64,000 bases of DNA from Chryseobacterium joostei (GCF_003815775.1 NZ_CP033926.1:3472001-3536000), one strand, 5' to 3'; shown: positions 1 through 9,178, numbered from the stretch's first letter. Translations and numbers: made by a program. The notes: generated by a model not told the origin, from the letters alone.

Positions 1-2357
1 GCTCATCTATGCAGCCTACTGTAGGACTTTTAAGCTCAGGAAGAGATGCTTTCCAAAATGTTTCCGCGTTTGAACTAGGTGCTTACTGGTTCAGACCAAG
101 AGGAGTAGACAACAGATTTGAGGATGTAATGTTTAATGGTGTTTCCATGTCTAAAAATGATGATGGAAAAGTAGACTTCAATAACTGGGGTGGTCTTAAT
201 GATGTAACAAGATACCCTTACGAAAATGTAGATAACATCACTCCTTCAGAATATACTTTTGGTAATTTAGGAGGTGCTGTTTATTATAATACAAGAGCTT
301 CCAGCTATAGAAAGCAGACTTCACTGGCTTATTCATTTACCAACAGAAGTTACCTGCACAGAGCTATTGCTACCTATTCTTCAGGTCTTACCAAAAATGG
401 TTGGGCATTTACGTTCTCTGCAAGTAGAAGATGGGGGGATAGAGCAATCCTTGACGGGGTTTATCAGGACGCCTACGCTTATTTCGCGTCTATCGAGAAG
501 AAATTCAGTGACAGACACTCTATTAACTTAACTGCTTTTGGTTCTCCTACTTACAGAGCTTCCAACTCACCAAATACCCAAGAGGTGTATGACATCATGG
601 GGAAAAACTATAACTCATACTGGGGATGGCAGGATGGAGAAAAAAGAAACTCCAGAATCAGAAATGTGTATGAGCCGGTATTTATGTTGACAGATTACCT
701 GAAAATTGGTAAAAACTCAAACTGGATCAATACGGTTTCCTATCAGTTTGGTAGCGATGCTAGAAGTAGATTAGACTGGTTCCACGCTGCAGATCCAAAC
801 CCTACATATTACAGAAAATTACCAAGCTTTGGTCTTTTGACTGCTGATGAATTCAGAGCACAGGCACAGATCAACTGGAATGATCTATACAATACTAATC
901 GTCTTAACCTAACCAATATGGATGGAACTGCAAGAGGAGCTTCCTATACATTGGTAGATGATGTAAATAAAGATAAAACCTTAAACATTGCATCACACTT
1001 TGATACAAGACTTAAGGATAACTGGAAATTGAATATTAACTTCAATTATCAGAACTTAAAATCAGATAACTTTAGAAGAATTAATGACTTATTAGGGGCT
1101 AACTACGCCAATAACCTGAATGCTTTCAATAATGATACTCAATACAATGTTGATGATCCCAACACACAGGTTAGGGTGGGAGACAGAACTCAATATTCTT
1201 ATGAGTTAACAAGAAACCATTATTCATTAAACGTTTCTTCCGAAGTTGATTTCAACAAGTGGAATGTGGTAGCTTCCATCTTCTCTTCATATTCTGAAGC
1301 TTACAGAGACGGGAAATTTAGAAATGCAATATTTTTGGATAACTCAAAAGGAAAGAGTGCTATTTATAATGCATTGGATGCAGGACTTAAAGGTAAAATT
1401 ACCTACAAAATCAACGGGAAGAACTTTATTGTTTATAACGGAGCATTATTTAGCCTGGCACCAACCCTTAATGAGATCTTCATTAACCCAAGAATGGGAG
1501 ATTTCTTAACTCCAGGAGTTAAAAATCAGGTGATTAACTCTAATGACATCAGCTATATCATGAGAGGTCAGATTCTAAAGCTTAGAATATCCGGATACTA
1601 TACTACAATTAGTAACTCAACAGAGATTTCAAGATATTACTTAGCTGTTTCTTCTAATAATACAGGATCATACAACACACTGGTTAATGAGGCTATGAGT
1701 GGTGCAGACAAGAGATATCTTGGTGCAGAACTAGGATTTGACCTAAAGGTTACACCTACACTTAACGCAGTTGGGGTAGCAAGTGTTGGACAATATAAAT
1801 TTACAAATACTCCTCAGGTATATACATTTGATGATCTTAACGGATTCAGAAGCTATGGTACTGCTAATATTAAGGACTATAAGGTAGCAGGAACTCCACA
1901 AAAAGCATTCTCTTTAGGATTGAAGTATAACTCTCCTAAATACTGGTGGGTTGGAGCATCTGCAAACTACCTGATGGATCAGTATCTTGATTTCTCAGCA
2001 ATCAATAAAACAGCTGCAATGTATACTGTTCCAGGTACAGGAGGTCTTCTTTATGATGGTGTTACACCAGAGCTTATTCAGGAGCTTACGGCACAGAAGA
2101 AATTTGATGATCAATTTATGTTGAATGCTAACGCAGGTAAGTCTTTCCAATTCGGAAAGTATAGAGTAGGTGTGAGTGTTTCAGTAAATAATATTTTAAA
2201 TAACAGAAATTATGTAACAGGTGGATTCGAACAAGGAAGATACTCAAACTTCCCGGATGCTCTTGCAGAATACCAAAGAGGTACTCCTTATTTCGGACCA
2301 AAACTTTGGTATGACAGAGGAAGAACTTTCTTTACTAATGTTTATTTAAGATTCTAA
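1..2357 (+). CDS. TonB-dependent outer-membrane receptor, C-terminal part (5' end outside window)
   Basis: The frame is open from the left edge to a TAA at 2355-2357 (about 784 residues), so the signal peptide, any carboxypeptidase-like domain and the start of the plug lie outside the window. The first 100 residues read as late plug: NNWGGLNDVTRYPYENVDNI and GNLGGAVYYNTRA match the receptor at 12322 (NWAGLSDVTSAMQVQRGLG). The rest is aromatic-rich, beta-strand-like sequence ending in NVYLRF, with the terminal Phe typical of outer-membrane barrels. A lipoprotein gene starts 14 bp downstream, an arrangement like a SusC/SusD-type pair but with a DUF5689 lipoprotein in place of SusD. The substrate cannot be inferred. 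The first ATG in the window (base 9) is internal and is not the start. Confidence 0.88.
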   Translation, partial: SSMQPTVGLLSSGRDAFQNVSAFELGAYWFRPRGVDNRFEDVMFNGVSMSKNDDGKVDFNNWGGLNDVTRYPYENVDNITPSEYTFGNLGGAVYYNTRASSYRKQTSLAYSFTNRSYLHRAIATYSSGLTKNGWAFTFSASRRWGDRAILDGVYQDAYAYFASIEKKFSDRHSINLTAFGSPTYRASNSPNTQEVYDIMGKNYNSYWGWQDGEKRNSRIRNVYEPVFMLTDYLKIGKNSNWINTVSYQFGSDARSRLDWFHAADPNPTYYRKLPSFGLLTADEFRAQAQINWNDLYNTNRLNLTNMDGTARGASYTLVDDVNKDKTLNIASHFDTRLKDNWKLNINFNYQNLKSDNFRRINDLLGANYANNLNAFNNDTQYNVDDPNTQVRVGDRTQYSYELTRNHYSLNVSSEVDFNKWNVVASIFSSYSEAYRDGKFRNAIFLDNSKGKSAIYNALDAGLKGKITYKINGKNFIVYNGALFSLAPTLNEIFINPRMGDFLTPGVKNQVINSNDISYIMRGQILKLRISGYYTTISNSTEISRYYLAVSSNNTGSYNTLVNEAMSGADKRYLGAELGFDLKVTPTLNAVGVASVGQYKFTNTPQVYTFDDLNGFRSYGTANIKDYKVAGTPQKAFSLGLKYNSPKYWWVGASANYLMDQYLDFSAINKTAAMYTVPGTGGLLYDGVTPELIQELTAQKKFDDQFMLNANAGKSFQFGKYRVGVSVSVNNILNNRNYVTGGFEQGRYSNFPDALAEYQRGTPYFGPKLWYDRGRTFFTNVYLRF

Positions 2358-2371
2358 TAACGACGACTATA

Positions 2372-4576
2372 ATGAAAAAATATAATTCAGTTTTAAAATA
2401 TATTTTTATCGCAGCAGCTTCTCTATTGGTAACGGTAGGATGTGTGCATGATGATAAATATGATCAGCCTAACCTTGATGGGTATGACTGTGCAGACAAA
2501 CAGGGAGTTGCAGTGCCATTTGCTGATGTAAAGGCAAAATTTCAAAATAATACAGTGTATACATTCCCTAAGGATGAAACTCCGAACAATGAAGCAGATG
2601 ATCTTTATATGGTAGGATATGTTTCTTCTACGGATGAAACAGGTAACGTTTACAAAACAATCTATATTCAGGATGCACTTGCAAACCCTACACATGGTTT
2701 TACCATCAGTGTAGATATGGTAAGCAGCTATACAAAATTTCCTCAGGGATCTAAGGTATATGTAAAGCTTAATGGTCTTTCAGTAGGTACTTACGGTGGA
2801 GTTGTGCAGTTAGGGGTGAAAACAGGAGCTGAATCAGCTGCTAATGGAGTATCCAGAATCCCGGAAAAATCAGTTCCAGGTATTATCTTCAGATCATGTA
2901 CAACAAGAGGAGAAATTACACCAAAGGTTTTAACTCTTGCTGAGCTTAAAAATAATGAAAACCTAATCGGTTGTCTTGTTCAGTTGAATGAGGTTGAATT
3001 TGATAGTAAGGCCCTATGTTCAAACTTTGCTCCTAACGGTCAAACTGTAGATAGAGGAATTGGACAAGGATGGAATGAATCAAGCAGTACATACGTTAAT
3101 ACGGCAGTAGTAAGAAACAGTGGATTTGCTTCATTTGCAAACCAAACTCTTCCTGCAGGAAAAGGAACTCTTAAAGGAATTTACAGTAAGTTCCAGTCAG
3201 GTTCTACTACCACTTACCAATTCTACCTTAACAAGGTATCAGACCTTGATATGGAAGGTGGACCGTTAGATGCTAATGGGAAAGACAAACACTTCCCTCG
3301 TTTAGATAAACTACAGGAAAATCCTTGTAGATTCAGTGCTACAAATCTTACCGCTAAAACAGTATCAGATATTAAGCAACTTGCAGGGGCATTAGCTCCA
3401 AACGGATTGGTACAGATTACAGGAGATTTCTACTTGAAAGCTCAGATCACTGCTAATGATGAAACAGGAAACCTATTTAAGTATCTATATGTAGAAGATG
3501 CAACAGGAGGAATCAAGGTAAATATCAACAAGACTGATTTATTCCTTGATGGAAGATTCAAAGTAGGAAAAGACCTTAATATTAAATTAAAAGGGTTATA
3601 TATCAGAAACGTTGCAGGTGAGCTTCAGATTGGATCTAATGATTCAAGCTCTGCTATTGGATACAGAATTAAAGAAGAAGATGTGTATAAATCTCTATTT
3701 GATTCAAACGCTCCGGCAAGAACAGTGGTAGCTACTGAAAGATCAATCTCTCAAATAACAACTGCTGATGTAGGAAGATGGATTAAAATTAAAGACCTGG
3801 AATTCATTAATGGTGATTTAGGAAAAACATATGCAGACGGATCAGCTCTTTCAAACAGAACGTTAGAAGACTGTTCAGGAAAAACAATTACACTGAGAAC
3901 CAGCGGACGTGCTATCTTTGGGATCAAAGCAGCAAGTGCAATTGAGGTTGCAGGTGGAAAAGGAGATGTGTATGCTATCCTAAGTGTATTCAATGGTACT
4001 TACCAACTATGGATTACACAGCTTACAGACCTTAATCTGAATAACCCTAGATGTGATGGAAGCGTTTATACTCCTCTTCCGCTTCTTTACAGTGATGATT
4101 TTGCAGCAGGAGGTTTCAGCTCAGACTGGACCGTTGTAAACAAGGTGGGACCAAACCAATTCTGGGGAACATCTAACCAAGGAAACGGAACAAACTATTA
4201 CGCAATGATGAATGGTAATGCAGGTGGTGCTGGTAATAACTTTGCGAACGAAGACTGGCTAATCTCTAAAGCAGTAAGCTTAGTTGGAAAATCTAAAGGA
4301 ATAGTAACCTTTACTACTGACGTAAGATACGCAGGGAATACATTACAGGTGTTTGCTACAGATAACTATACAGGAGACGTAGCAACAACCAATTGGACTG
4401 CACTTCCGGCAAATCTGGATACCAACTCAAATGCATTTGGAGACTGGGTAAGTTCTGGAAATGTTGACTTAAGTGCTTTCTTAGGTAAAAATGTAAGAAT
4501 TGCATTCAAATATACATCTACAACATCTGCTGCGGCAACATGGGAGATAGATGACTTCAAAATCAAAGGACAATAA
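2372..4576 (+). CDS. DUF5689-type surface lipoprotein with C-terminal choice-of-anchor J domain
   Basis: A 734-aa protein with a lipoprotein signal: hydrophobic stretch at residues 8-22 and lipobox VTVGC (Cys24). Two OB-fold-like DUF5689 units follow, roughly residues 45-295 and 330-560. Each has the pattern of a ...YMVGYVSSTDETGN / ...YLKAQITANDETGN strand, then YIQDA or YVEDA, then a GL strand. The last about 150 residues (SDDFAAGGFSSDWTV, EDWLISKAVSL, WEIDDFKIKG) match the choice-of-anchor J / cleaved-adhesin type of jelly roll. It lies 14 bp after the TonB receptor and is probably co-transcribed with it, so it is likely its cell-surface partner for binding a polymer, nucleic acid or peptide. 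The ligand is unknown. A strong terminator follows at 4597. Confidence 0.85.
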   Translation: MKKYNSVLKYIFIAAASLLVTVGCVHDDKYDQPNLDGYDCADKQGVAVPFADVKAKFQNNTVYTFPKDETPNNEADDLYMVGYVSSTDETGNVYKTIYIQDALANPTHGFTISVDMVSSYTKFPQGSKVYVKLNGLSVGTYGGVVQLGVKTGAESAANGVSRIPEKSVPGIIFRSCTTRGEITPKVLTLAELKNNENLIGCLVQLNEVEFDSKALCSNFAPNGQTVDRGIGQGWNESSSTYVNTAVVRNSGFASFANQTLPAGKGTLKGIYSKFQSGSTTTYQFYLNKVSDLDMEGGPLDANGKDKHFPRLDKLQENPCRFSATNLTAKTVSDIKQLAGALAPNGLVQITGDFYLKAQITANDETGNLFKYLYVEDATGGIKVNINKTDLFLDGRFKVGKDLNIKLKGLYIRNVAGELQIGSNDSSSAIGYRIKEEDVYKSLFDSNAPARTVVATERSISQITTADVGRWIKIKDLEFINGDLGKTYADGSALSNRTLEDCSGKTITLRTSGRAIFGIKAASAIEVAGGKGDVYAILSVFNGTYQLWITQLTDLNLNNPRCDGSVYTPLPLLYSDDFAAGGFSSDWTVVNKVGPNQFWGTSNQGNGTNYYAMMNGNAGGAGNNFANEDWLISKAVSLVGKSKGIVTFTTDVRYAGNTLQVFATDNYTGDVATTNWTALPANLDTNSNAFGDWVSSGNVDLSAFLGKNVRIAFKYTSTTSAAATWEIDDFKIKGQ

Positions 4577-4596
4577 TTATTGTTTTTATAAAATTA

Positions 4597-4627
4597 AAAC
4601 CGGTTCGTGAGAACCGGTTTTTTTATT
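4597..4627 (+). terminator. Rho-independent terminator after the TonB/lipoprotein operon
   Basis: A perfect 10-bp stem AAACCGGTTC / GAACCGGTTT (4597-4606 with 4611-4620) closes on a GTGA loop and runs into a T tract. Confidence 0.92.
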
Positions 4628-4642
4628 GGTTTAAGACTATAT

Positions 4643-4723
4643 ATGAAAGAATCTATAGAAGAAAATATCAGTATAGAACTGTCTTTTGTAGCTGAATTCC
4701 TGAATGAATATATGGCCATATAA
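4643..4723 (+). CDS. Possible 26-aa small ORF
   Basis: ATG at 4643 to TAA at 4721 encodes 26 residues beginning MKESIEENISIELSF. The acidic, amphipathic composition looks protein-like, but the ORF starts just after a terminator, has no TAnnTTTG box, and is too short to judge. It could be a chance ORF or a gene remnant. The rest of 4628-4826 shows nothing else. Confidence 0.15.
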   Translation: MKESIEENISIELSFVAEFLNEYMAI

Positions 4724-4827
4724 TAAGAGATGAGGTTTATATTAAATATTGAAATATAGCAGTGTTTTCAGACTATATAAATACTCTCTTAGGTAGATGG
4801 ACATTATGCTTAGTCTGATGACAACAA

Positions 4828-4853
4828 AAAACCACCGCATCAGCAGTGGTTTT
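4828..4853 (-). terminator. Terminator of the DUF6702 gene
   Basis: Stem AAAACCAC / GTGGTTTT (4828-4835 with 4846-4853) with an inner GC/GC pairing. It lies 20 bp past the stop of the minus-strand gene and runs into a T tract on the minus strand. Confidence 0.85.
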
Positions 4854-4873
4854 ATATTTTAAAAATTATTCTT

Positions 4874-5344
4874 TTAAAAAGATACCTCATTTACCTCTTT
4901 TCCTCTTTGGAAGTTCATCGTTTTCTGACTGCCTTTGTAGGCAATGTTTACGAGGTTAATCTGCTTAGGAAAAGCACTTAGGAGGATCGTGTTCTTAATT
5001 TTTAAGGTACTGATATCTGAAACACCTCCGGTTTCAAAATATACCCATACAGTTTCTCCGCTTATCTGACTTACGGTGAAAGTAATTGTTTTGGGAGCAC
5101 CATTGACAAATACATCAAAATTATTGTTCACATATTTTTTCACTTCTGCTTCAAATCCGGCTGTGTTCGGGTTGATTTTAATAGCATCAGAGATATGGCT
5201 TGTATTCATTTTTGTGGTAAACTTCAATGTCTTGCTTCCATCAATATAATCCACCTTGGTCATTGAAGAGAAAAAGTCTACATACATAAAACTCATTAAC
5301 ACAAAAAATGTTAAAATTCCTGATATATATAAAAGTTTTTTCAT
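4874..5344 (-). CDS. DUF6702 family protein
   Basis: A 156-aa protein from the preferred start MKKLLYISGIL. The open frame extends eight codons upstream (to 5368), but the N-terminal pattern Lys-Lys plus hydrophobic core fits this start. One hydrophobic segment (residues 3-20) could be a signal peptide or signal anchor. The remainder (YIDGSKTLKFTTKMNTSHIS, NNFDVFVNGAPKTITF) matches the layout of DUF6702 proteins, small exported beta-rich proteins of Bacteroidota with no established role. It is a separate unit with its own terminator, 58 bp after the LOG gene on the same strand. Confidence 0.7.
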   Translation of the reverse strand: MKKLLYISGILTFFVLMSFMYVDFFSSMTKVDYIDGSKTLKFTTKMNTSHISDAIKINPNTAGFEAEVKKYVNNNFDVFVNGAPKTITFTVSQISGETVWVYFETGGVSDISTLKIKNTILLSAFPKQINLVNIAYKGSQKTMNFQRGKEVNEVSF

Positions 5345-5402
5345 CTTAATTAATAGATTTACAATCATACTTGCTAGTTATAGTTCACAAATAATATGCC
5401 AA

Positions 5403-6155
5403 TTAGAAATTTACATTCACAGAATACTTATCATAAAAAGCTTTAATGTGTGCTACTGCCTCATCAGCAGTGTCTACCACTCTGTAAAGATCCAAATCAT
5501 CTTCTGCAATCATACTTTCTTTTAAGAGTGTTGCTTTGAACCAATCCAGTAATCCACCCCAAAATTCACTTCCTACCAATACAATTGGAAACTTACCAAT
5601 TTTGTTGGTTTGAATCAGCGTCATCGCTTCCGTCAGTTCATCCAAAGTACCAAAACCTCCGGGCATAACCACGAAGCCTTGAGAATATTTTACAAACATT
5701 ACCTTTCTCACGAAAAAGTAATCGAAATTCATAGAATAAGACTTGTTGATATAAGGATTGAAATGCTGCTCAAAAGGAAGGTCAATATTAAGTCCGATTG
5801 ATTTTCCGTTGGCATTGAAAGCCCCTTTATTTCCTGCTTCCATGATTCCTGGGCCACCTCCGGTAATAATTCCGAAGCCTAGTTTTGTAATCTTTTCAGC
5901 AATTTCTACGGCCATTTCATAGTATTTATTATCAGGTTTCAGACGTGCTGAACCGAATATAGAAACACAAGGGCCAATTTTTGCCAGCTTTTCATAGCCA
6001 TCCACAAACTCAGCCATGATCTTGAAGACCATCCAGCTGTCTTTGGTAACGGTTTCGTCCCAAGTTTTTTGTCTGAAACTGTCGTGTAGCTTTATTTCGT
6101 TCATATCAAATTCCGGATTTACTAAACTTTCATCCCTCGTTCCATCAATTCCCAT
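5403..6155 (-). CDS. LOG family protein (TIGR00730-type nucleotide 5'-monophosphate phosphoribohydrolase)
   Basis: A 250-aa Rossmann-like protein with both LOG signatures: GGGPGIMEAGNKGA (phosphate-binding Gly-rich loop) and PGGFGTLDELTEAMT (catalytic PGGxGTxxE). Family members, often misnamed lysine decarboxylase, cleave ribose 5-phosphate from nucleoside monophosphates (cytokinin-type N6-substituted AMP, or plain AMP/IMP). It starts 8 bp after the MurU-like gene and is therefore probably the last gene of the amgK-rapZC-murU operon. Whether it works in that pathway or is only co-transcribed cannot be told. An alternative start is Met18. Confidence 0.9.
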   Translation of the reverse strand: MGIDGTRDESLVNPEFDMNEIKLHDSFRQKTWDETVTKDSWMVFKIMAEFVDGYEKLAKIGPCVSIFGSARLKPDNKYYEMAVEIAEKITKLGFGIITGGGPGIMEAGNKGAFNANGKSIGLNIDLPFEQHFNPYINKSYSMNFDYFFVRKVMFVKYSQGFVVMPGGFGTLDELTEAMTLIQTNKIGKFPIVLVGSEFWGGLLDWFKATLLKESMIAEDDLDLYRVVDTADEAVAHIKAFYDKYSVNVNF

Positions 6156-6163
6156 TACAAAAT

Positions 6164-6877
6164 TTATTTAAAATGTTTTTCGGCTTCTATTACAGATTCT
6201 GGTCTTCCGACATCTATAAGAAGACTGTCATGTACAAAACCGTGGATATGTTCGGTCTGCATAAGATCCAGGTATTCTTCCATAACAGAAAATTTGCCTT
6301 TTCTTTTTATTTTTTCAAAGATGGCAGGGTTGATACAATGAACACCACTGAAAGCAAGAGCCTTAAATCCTTTGTTGAATTCTGCAAGCCTTTGCTCTCC
6401 TGTCTGTACATTCAGCCAACCTCTTAAAACCATGTCATCATTGAAAAGAAGTTTTCTCGAACTTTCACGGTCCGAAACTGCTAAAGTAGCAAAATCTTTT
6501 ATCTTTTTATGATATTCTACCAAAGCATTGATGTTTATATTGGTTAAAATATCAGCATTCATGATTAGAAAATCTTCTCCATGATCAAGGAATTTTCTAG
6601 CAAAAATTAAGCCGCCTCCGGTTTCCAGTAATTCGCTGGTTTCATCCGAAATTTCAATGTTGCATCCGAAGTTATCATTTTTATTCAAAAAATCAACAAT
6701 CTGATCTCCAAAATGATGGATGTTAATCACAAAGTCTTTTATACCAAAACCTTTCAGATACTTGATGTTTCTCTCCAAAAGCGGAACATCATTCACCTTT
6801 GCCAGTGCTTTAGGGTGATGATCTGTAAACGGTTTAAGTCTGGTGCCTTTTCCTGCGGCGAAAATTAGAGCTTTCAT
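6164..6877 (-). CDS. murU: MurU-like N-acetylmuramate alpha-1-phosphate uridylyltransferase
   Basis: A 237-aa nucleotidyltransferase. The N-terminal AAGKGTRLKPFTDHHPKAL is the sugar-nucleotide pyrophosphorylase signature. ETGGGLIFARKFL, LAFSGVHCINPAIF and LLIDVGRPESV line up with the equivalent segments of Pseudomonas MurU (ETGGGI, LTFSGI, WVDVGT). MurU joins MurNAc-1-phosphate to UTP, giving UDP-MurNAc in peptidoglycan recycling that bypasses de novo synthesis. The AmgK-like kinase that would supply the substrate is encoded two genes upstream, which supports this over a generic mannose- or glucose-1-phosphate nucleotidyltransferase. The 63-bp gap before it holds no obvious terminator. Confidence 0.8.
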   Translation of the reverse strand: MKALIFAAGKGTRLKPFTDHHPKALAKVNDVPLLERNIKYLKGFGIKDFVINIHHFGDQIVDFLNKNDNFGCNIEISDETSELLETGGGLIFARKFLDHGEDFLIMNADILTNININALVEYHKKIKDFATLAVSDRESSRKLLFNDDMVLRGWLNVQTGEQRLAEFNKGFKALAFSGVHCINPAIFEKIKRKGKFSVMEEYLDLMQTEHIHGFVHDSLLIDVGRPESVIEAEKHFK

Positions 6878-6940
6878 ATAGTATGAGTAATATGTGATGA
6901 GTATTGAGTTTAAAATAAGTATAATATTACCTAAGGCTCA

Positions 6941-7357
6941 TTACTGATTACTAATGTTAAGTTGTGGTTGTTCATCGTGATGGATGGTTACTTTCGTTCC
7001 GTTCGGGTATTTTTCCTTGATGAATTCAGCAATTTTTATTGCAGAATATACAGATCTGTGCTGCCCGCCTGTGCATCCGAAATTGATCTGTAAATTTTCA
7101 AAACCTCTTTCAAGGTAATCGTCAATATTGATAGATACGAGAGACTTTATCAGCTCTAAAAATTTAGGCATTTCAGTTTTTGTTTCAAGATATTCCTGAA
7201 CCCCAATATCGTTTCCGGTTTGAATTTTATATTCTTCAATTCTTCCTGGGTTTAGAATTCCCCTGCAGTCGAAGGCAAAACCTCCTCCGTTTCCTGAATC
7301 ATCCTTAGGAATTCCTCCCTTCTTGTACGAAAAACTGTGTATGTCGATGTGTAGCAT
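6941..7357 (-). CDS. Stand-alone RapZ C-terminal domain protein
   Basis: A 138-aa protein covering only the C-terminal half of RapZ, without the P-loop kinase-like N-terminal domain. Diagnostic segments are FDCRGILNPGR and the FGCTGGQHRSVYSA loop. In E. coli the RapZ C-terminal domain binds glucosamine-6-phosphate and, as part of full RapZ, controls decay of the sRNA GlmZ. Here the domain sits between an amino-sugar kinase (17 bp upstream) and a MurU-like enzyme (63 bp downstream). The inference is that it senses or binds an amino-sugar phosphate in this pathway. It has no predicted signal peptide and is cytosolic. Confidence 0.87.
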   Translation of the reverse strand: MLHIDIHSFSYKKGGIPKDDSGNGGGFAFDCRGILNPGRIEEYKIQTGNDIGVQEYLETKTEMPKFLELIKSLVSINIDDYLERGFENLQINFGCTGGQHRSVYSAIKIAEFIKEKYPNGTKVTIHHDEQPQLNISNQ

Positions 7358-7373
7358 TTTCTTTATTATTTTT

Positions 7374-8390
7374 TTACTTTAAAATAGTATCAATTTTTTG
7401 TTTCGCTTTATCCGTATCTAATTGTTGAATCAGCTTAAAAAGTTCAGGATAATGATCCATTCCTTCCCAGGAAGAAGCGAACAGAGTGATGTTTTTAATT
7501 CCTTTTTCAAGGCTAGCCATAAAATGTTGCTTCCTTTGAATCAAGCCTCTGAAGCCATAGGCTCCTAGTACCTGAAGAAATCTCATCATCTGAATGGGCT
7601 TAACCGATTTTTTTAGTTGAGCTTGGGTTTCTTGGTTTTCAAATAATTGAATGTAGAAATCAAGCATTTCATTTTTGAAGTCTTCAGGGAAATCTGCCTT
7701 GGCCTGAAAAAGAAAAGAAATGACATCATACATTAAAGGACCTTTCATTGCTGATTGATAATCGATGAATGAAACCTCATTTTTCTCATTCACCATGATG
7801 TTTCTTGCCTGGAAGTCACGGATCATGATTCCTTTAGGTTCCAGGTTTTCTACAAGCGAAGCGATTTTTTTAAATTCTTTCAGTAGGGTAGACTTGTTGT
7901 ATTCCAGCTCAAGAACATCAGCTACAAAATTTTTGAAGTAATAGAGATCATGAATGATTGGCAGTTCATCATAACTTTCATATTCAAATGTCTTGGAGAA
8001 ATCAATTTTCCCTTGGGTTTTCATCTGTAATTGGAAAAGTTTTTCCAGGGTTTGCTGTACCAATGAAGTTGCCTCTGGTGAAACATTCTGCTTTGTAATT
8101 ACCTCCGAAAGGGTTTTATCGCCCAAAAATTCCTGTATATACTTTTTCCTGTCATCCGAAATAGATAGTATGGCAGGTGTATTAAGGTTTAATTCTGAGA
8201 ATACCTGAGAATAATACAGAAAGCTTTCATTTTCCGGAATATTTTCGTTGTAGGTAATGATATACTTTTCAGTAGGGGTTATGGCCAGAAAATTTACCCT
8301 CGCAGAACCGCTTTGGGCTAGTGTGATGAATTCAGTGGATTTCTTACCAAGATGGTTTTCAAAAAATCTTTTTGCGTTTTCAGAAGTCAT
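7374..8390 (-). CDS. amgK: AmgK-like anomeric amino-sugar kinase (aminoglycoside phosphotransferase fold)
   Basis: A 338-aa APH-fold kinase. The catalytic segment is MIRDFQARNIMV (Brenner-type loop, Asp as base, Asn for Mg) followed by SFIDYQSAMKGPLMYDVISF (metal-binding DxD-like Asp). The same pattern, RDYHARNLM and GVIDFQDA, marks Pseudomonas AmgK, which phosphorylates C1 of MurNAc and GlcNAc. Gene order amgK - rapZ C-domain - murU supports the assignment. The start at 8390 lies 10 nt after a TAnnTTTG box at 8401-8408, so this is the first gene of the operon. A homoserine- or choline-kinase-like role is less likely. Confidence 0.78.
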   Translation of the reverse strand: MTSENAKRFFENHLGKKSTEFITLAQSGSARVNFLAITPTEKYIITYNENIPENESFLYYSQVFSELNLNTPAILSISDDRKKYIQEFLGDKTLSEVITKQNVSPEATSLVQQTLEKLFQLQMKTQGKIDFSKTFEYESYDELPIIHDLYYFKNFVADVLELEYNKSTLLKEFKKIASLVENLEPKGIMIRDFQARNIMVNEKNEVSFIDYQSAMKGPLMYDVISFLFQAKADFPEDFKNEMLDFYIQLFENQETQAQLKKSVKPIQMMRFLQVLGAYGFRGLIQRKQHFMASLEKGIKNITLFASSWEGMDHYPELFKLIQQLDTDKAKQKIDTILK

Positions 8391-8400
8391 AATATGGAAA

Positions 8401-8408
8401 CAAATATA
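8401..8408 (-). promoter_or_regulatory. -7 element of the amgK operon
   Basis: The minus strand reads TATATTTG, matching Bacteroidota TAnnTTTG, 10 nt before the ATG. No clear -33 TTG at 17-23 bp. Confidence 0.55.
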
Positions 8409-8635
8409 CTAATTTAACATGAGTTGGAAATAAAGGATACAGATAGTTTTAGGATAGCCTTGAAAAGAAACAAGAGATAAATTACGATTATCTGAACTGA
8501 TTTGCATTTCACAAATTTTTAAGAATTTTTTTTATAATTTATCACTCAATAGTGGATTTTATTATCCTGTAACTGGCTTTCTCTCTTATGTTTGAAGTTT
8601 TTTACTTTGGACTCAGATTATTACAGTCTAATTTT

Positions 8636-8643
8636 TATCTTTG
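8636..8643 (+). promoter_or_regulatory. -7 element of xrtF, predicting a leaderless transcript
   Basis: TATCTTTG ends 4 nt before the ATG at 8648. A TTTG at 8606-8609 is a poor -33 candidate (26-bp spacing). Confidence 0.5.
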
Positions 8644-8647
8644 CAGT

Positions 8648-9178
8648 ATGCTAAAGGACTTTAAGCCGGTATTGGGTATTTTACTTCGCTTCATCATTAT
8701 TTACTTGGTGTTGCTTTTTGCATATCAATTTTATCTGAATGCTAATGAGGATTTTGGTTTGGATCCTTTTTCAAGAATAATTGCTGAGCAGGTGAGTGCT
8801 GTACAGAATGTTATCGCGTATCCAACAAAGCTTTATGATGATGTTAAAAATGAACAGGTTTGGTTCTATGTAAAGAATCAGTATGTAACAAGAATGGTAG
8901 AGGGGTGCAATGCGATTTCTGTTATCATTTTGTTTGTATCTTTTATTTTTGCTTTTTATAAAGGTTCAAAGACGTTTGTTTTTGTAGGGACAAGCTTGGT
9001 TTTACTTTATATTATGAACCTTTTAAGGATCGTAGGGCTGAACATTGTGATGGTGGACCATAAAGAGTATGGAAAAATGTTTCATGACTTTGTTTTTCCG
9101 GCTGTTATCTATGGAAGTGTGGTGATACTTTGGCTTGTTTGGATTAAATTTTTTGCTTTAAAACATGAAAATTCTTAA
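8648..9178 (+). CDS. xrtF: Exosortase family protein XrtF
   Basis: A 176-aa multi-spanning membrane protein. The exosortase catalytic triad is visible: Cys87 in VEGCNA, Arg127 in NLLRIVGL and His146 in HDFVFPA. Hydrophobic segments lie near residues 8-28, 88-108, 110-134 and 148-170. It is short compared with proteobacterial EpsH-type exosortases and fits the Flavobacteriia XrtF form. The ATG at 8648 is chosen because the upstream in-frame ATG (8588) would lie ahead of the TATCTTTG box. The next gene overlaps by 14 bp, the conserved partner arrangement. Exosortases are thought to cleave and re-anchor proteins at a C-terminal tripartite signal; no target is evident in the window. Confidence 0.87.
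   Translation: MLKDFKPVLGILLRFIIIYLVLLFAYQFYLNANEDFGLDPFSRIIAEQVSAVQNVIAYPTKLYDDVKNEQVWFYVKNQYVTRMVEGCNAISVIILFVSFIFAFYKGSKTFVFVGTSLVLLYIMNLLRIVGLNIVMVDHKEYGKMFHDFVFPAVIYGSVVILWLVWIKFFALKHENS

Noticed and set aside
9..2357. ATG at base 9 as start of the first gene
   Set aside because: The sequence there is already mid-plug of a TonB receptor and the frame continues to the window edge.
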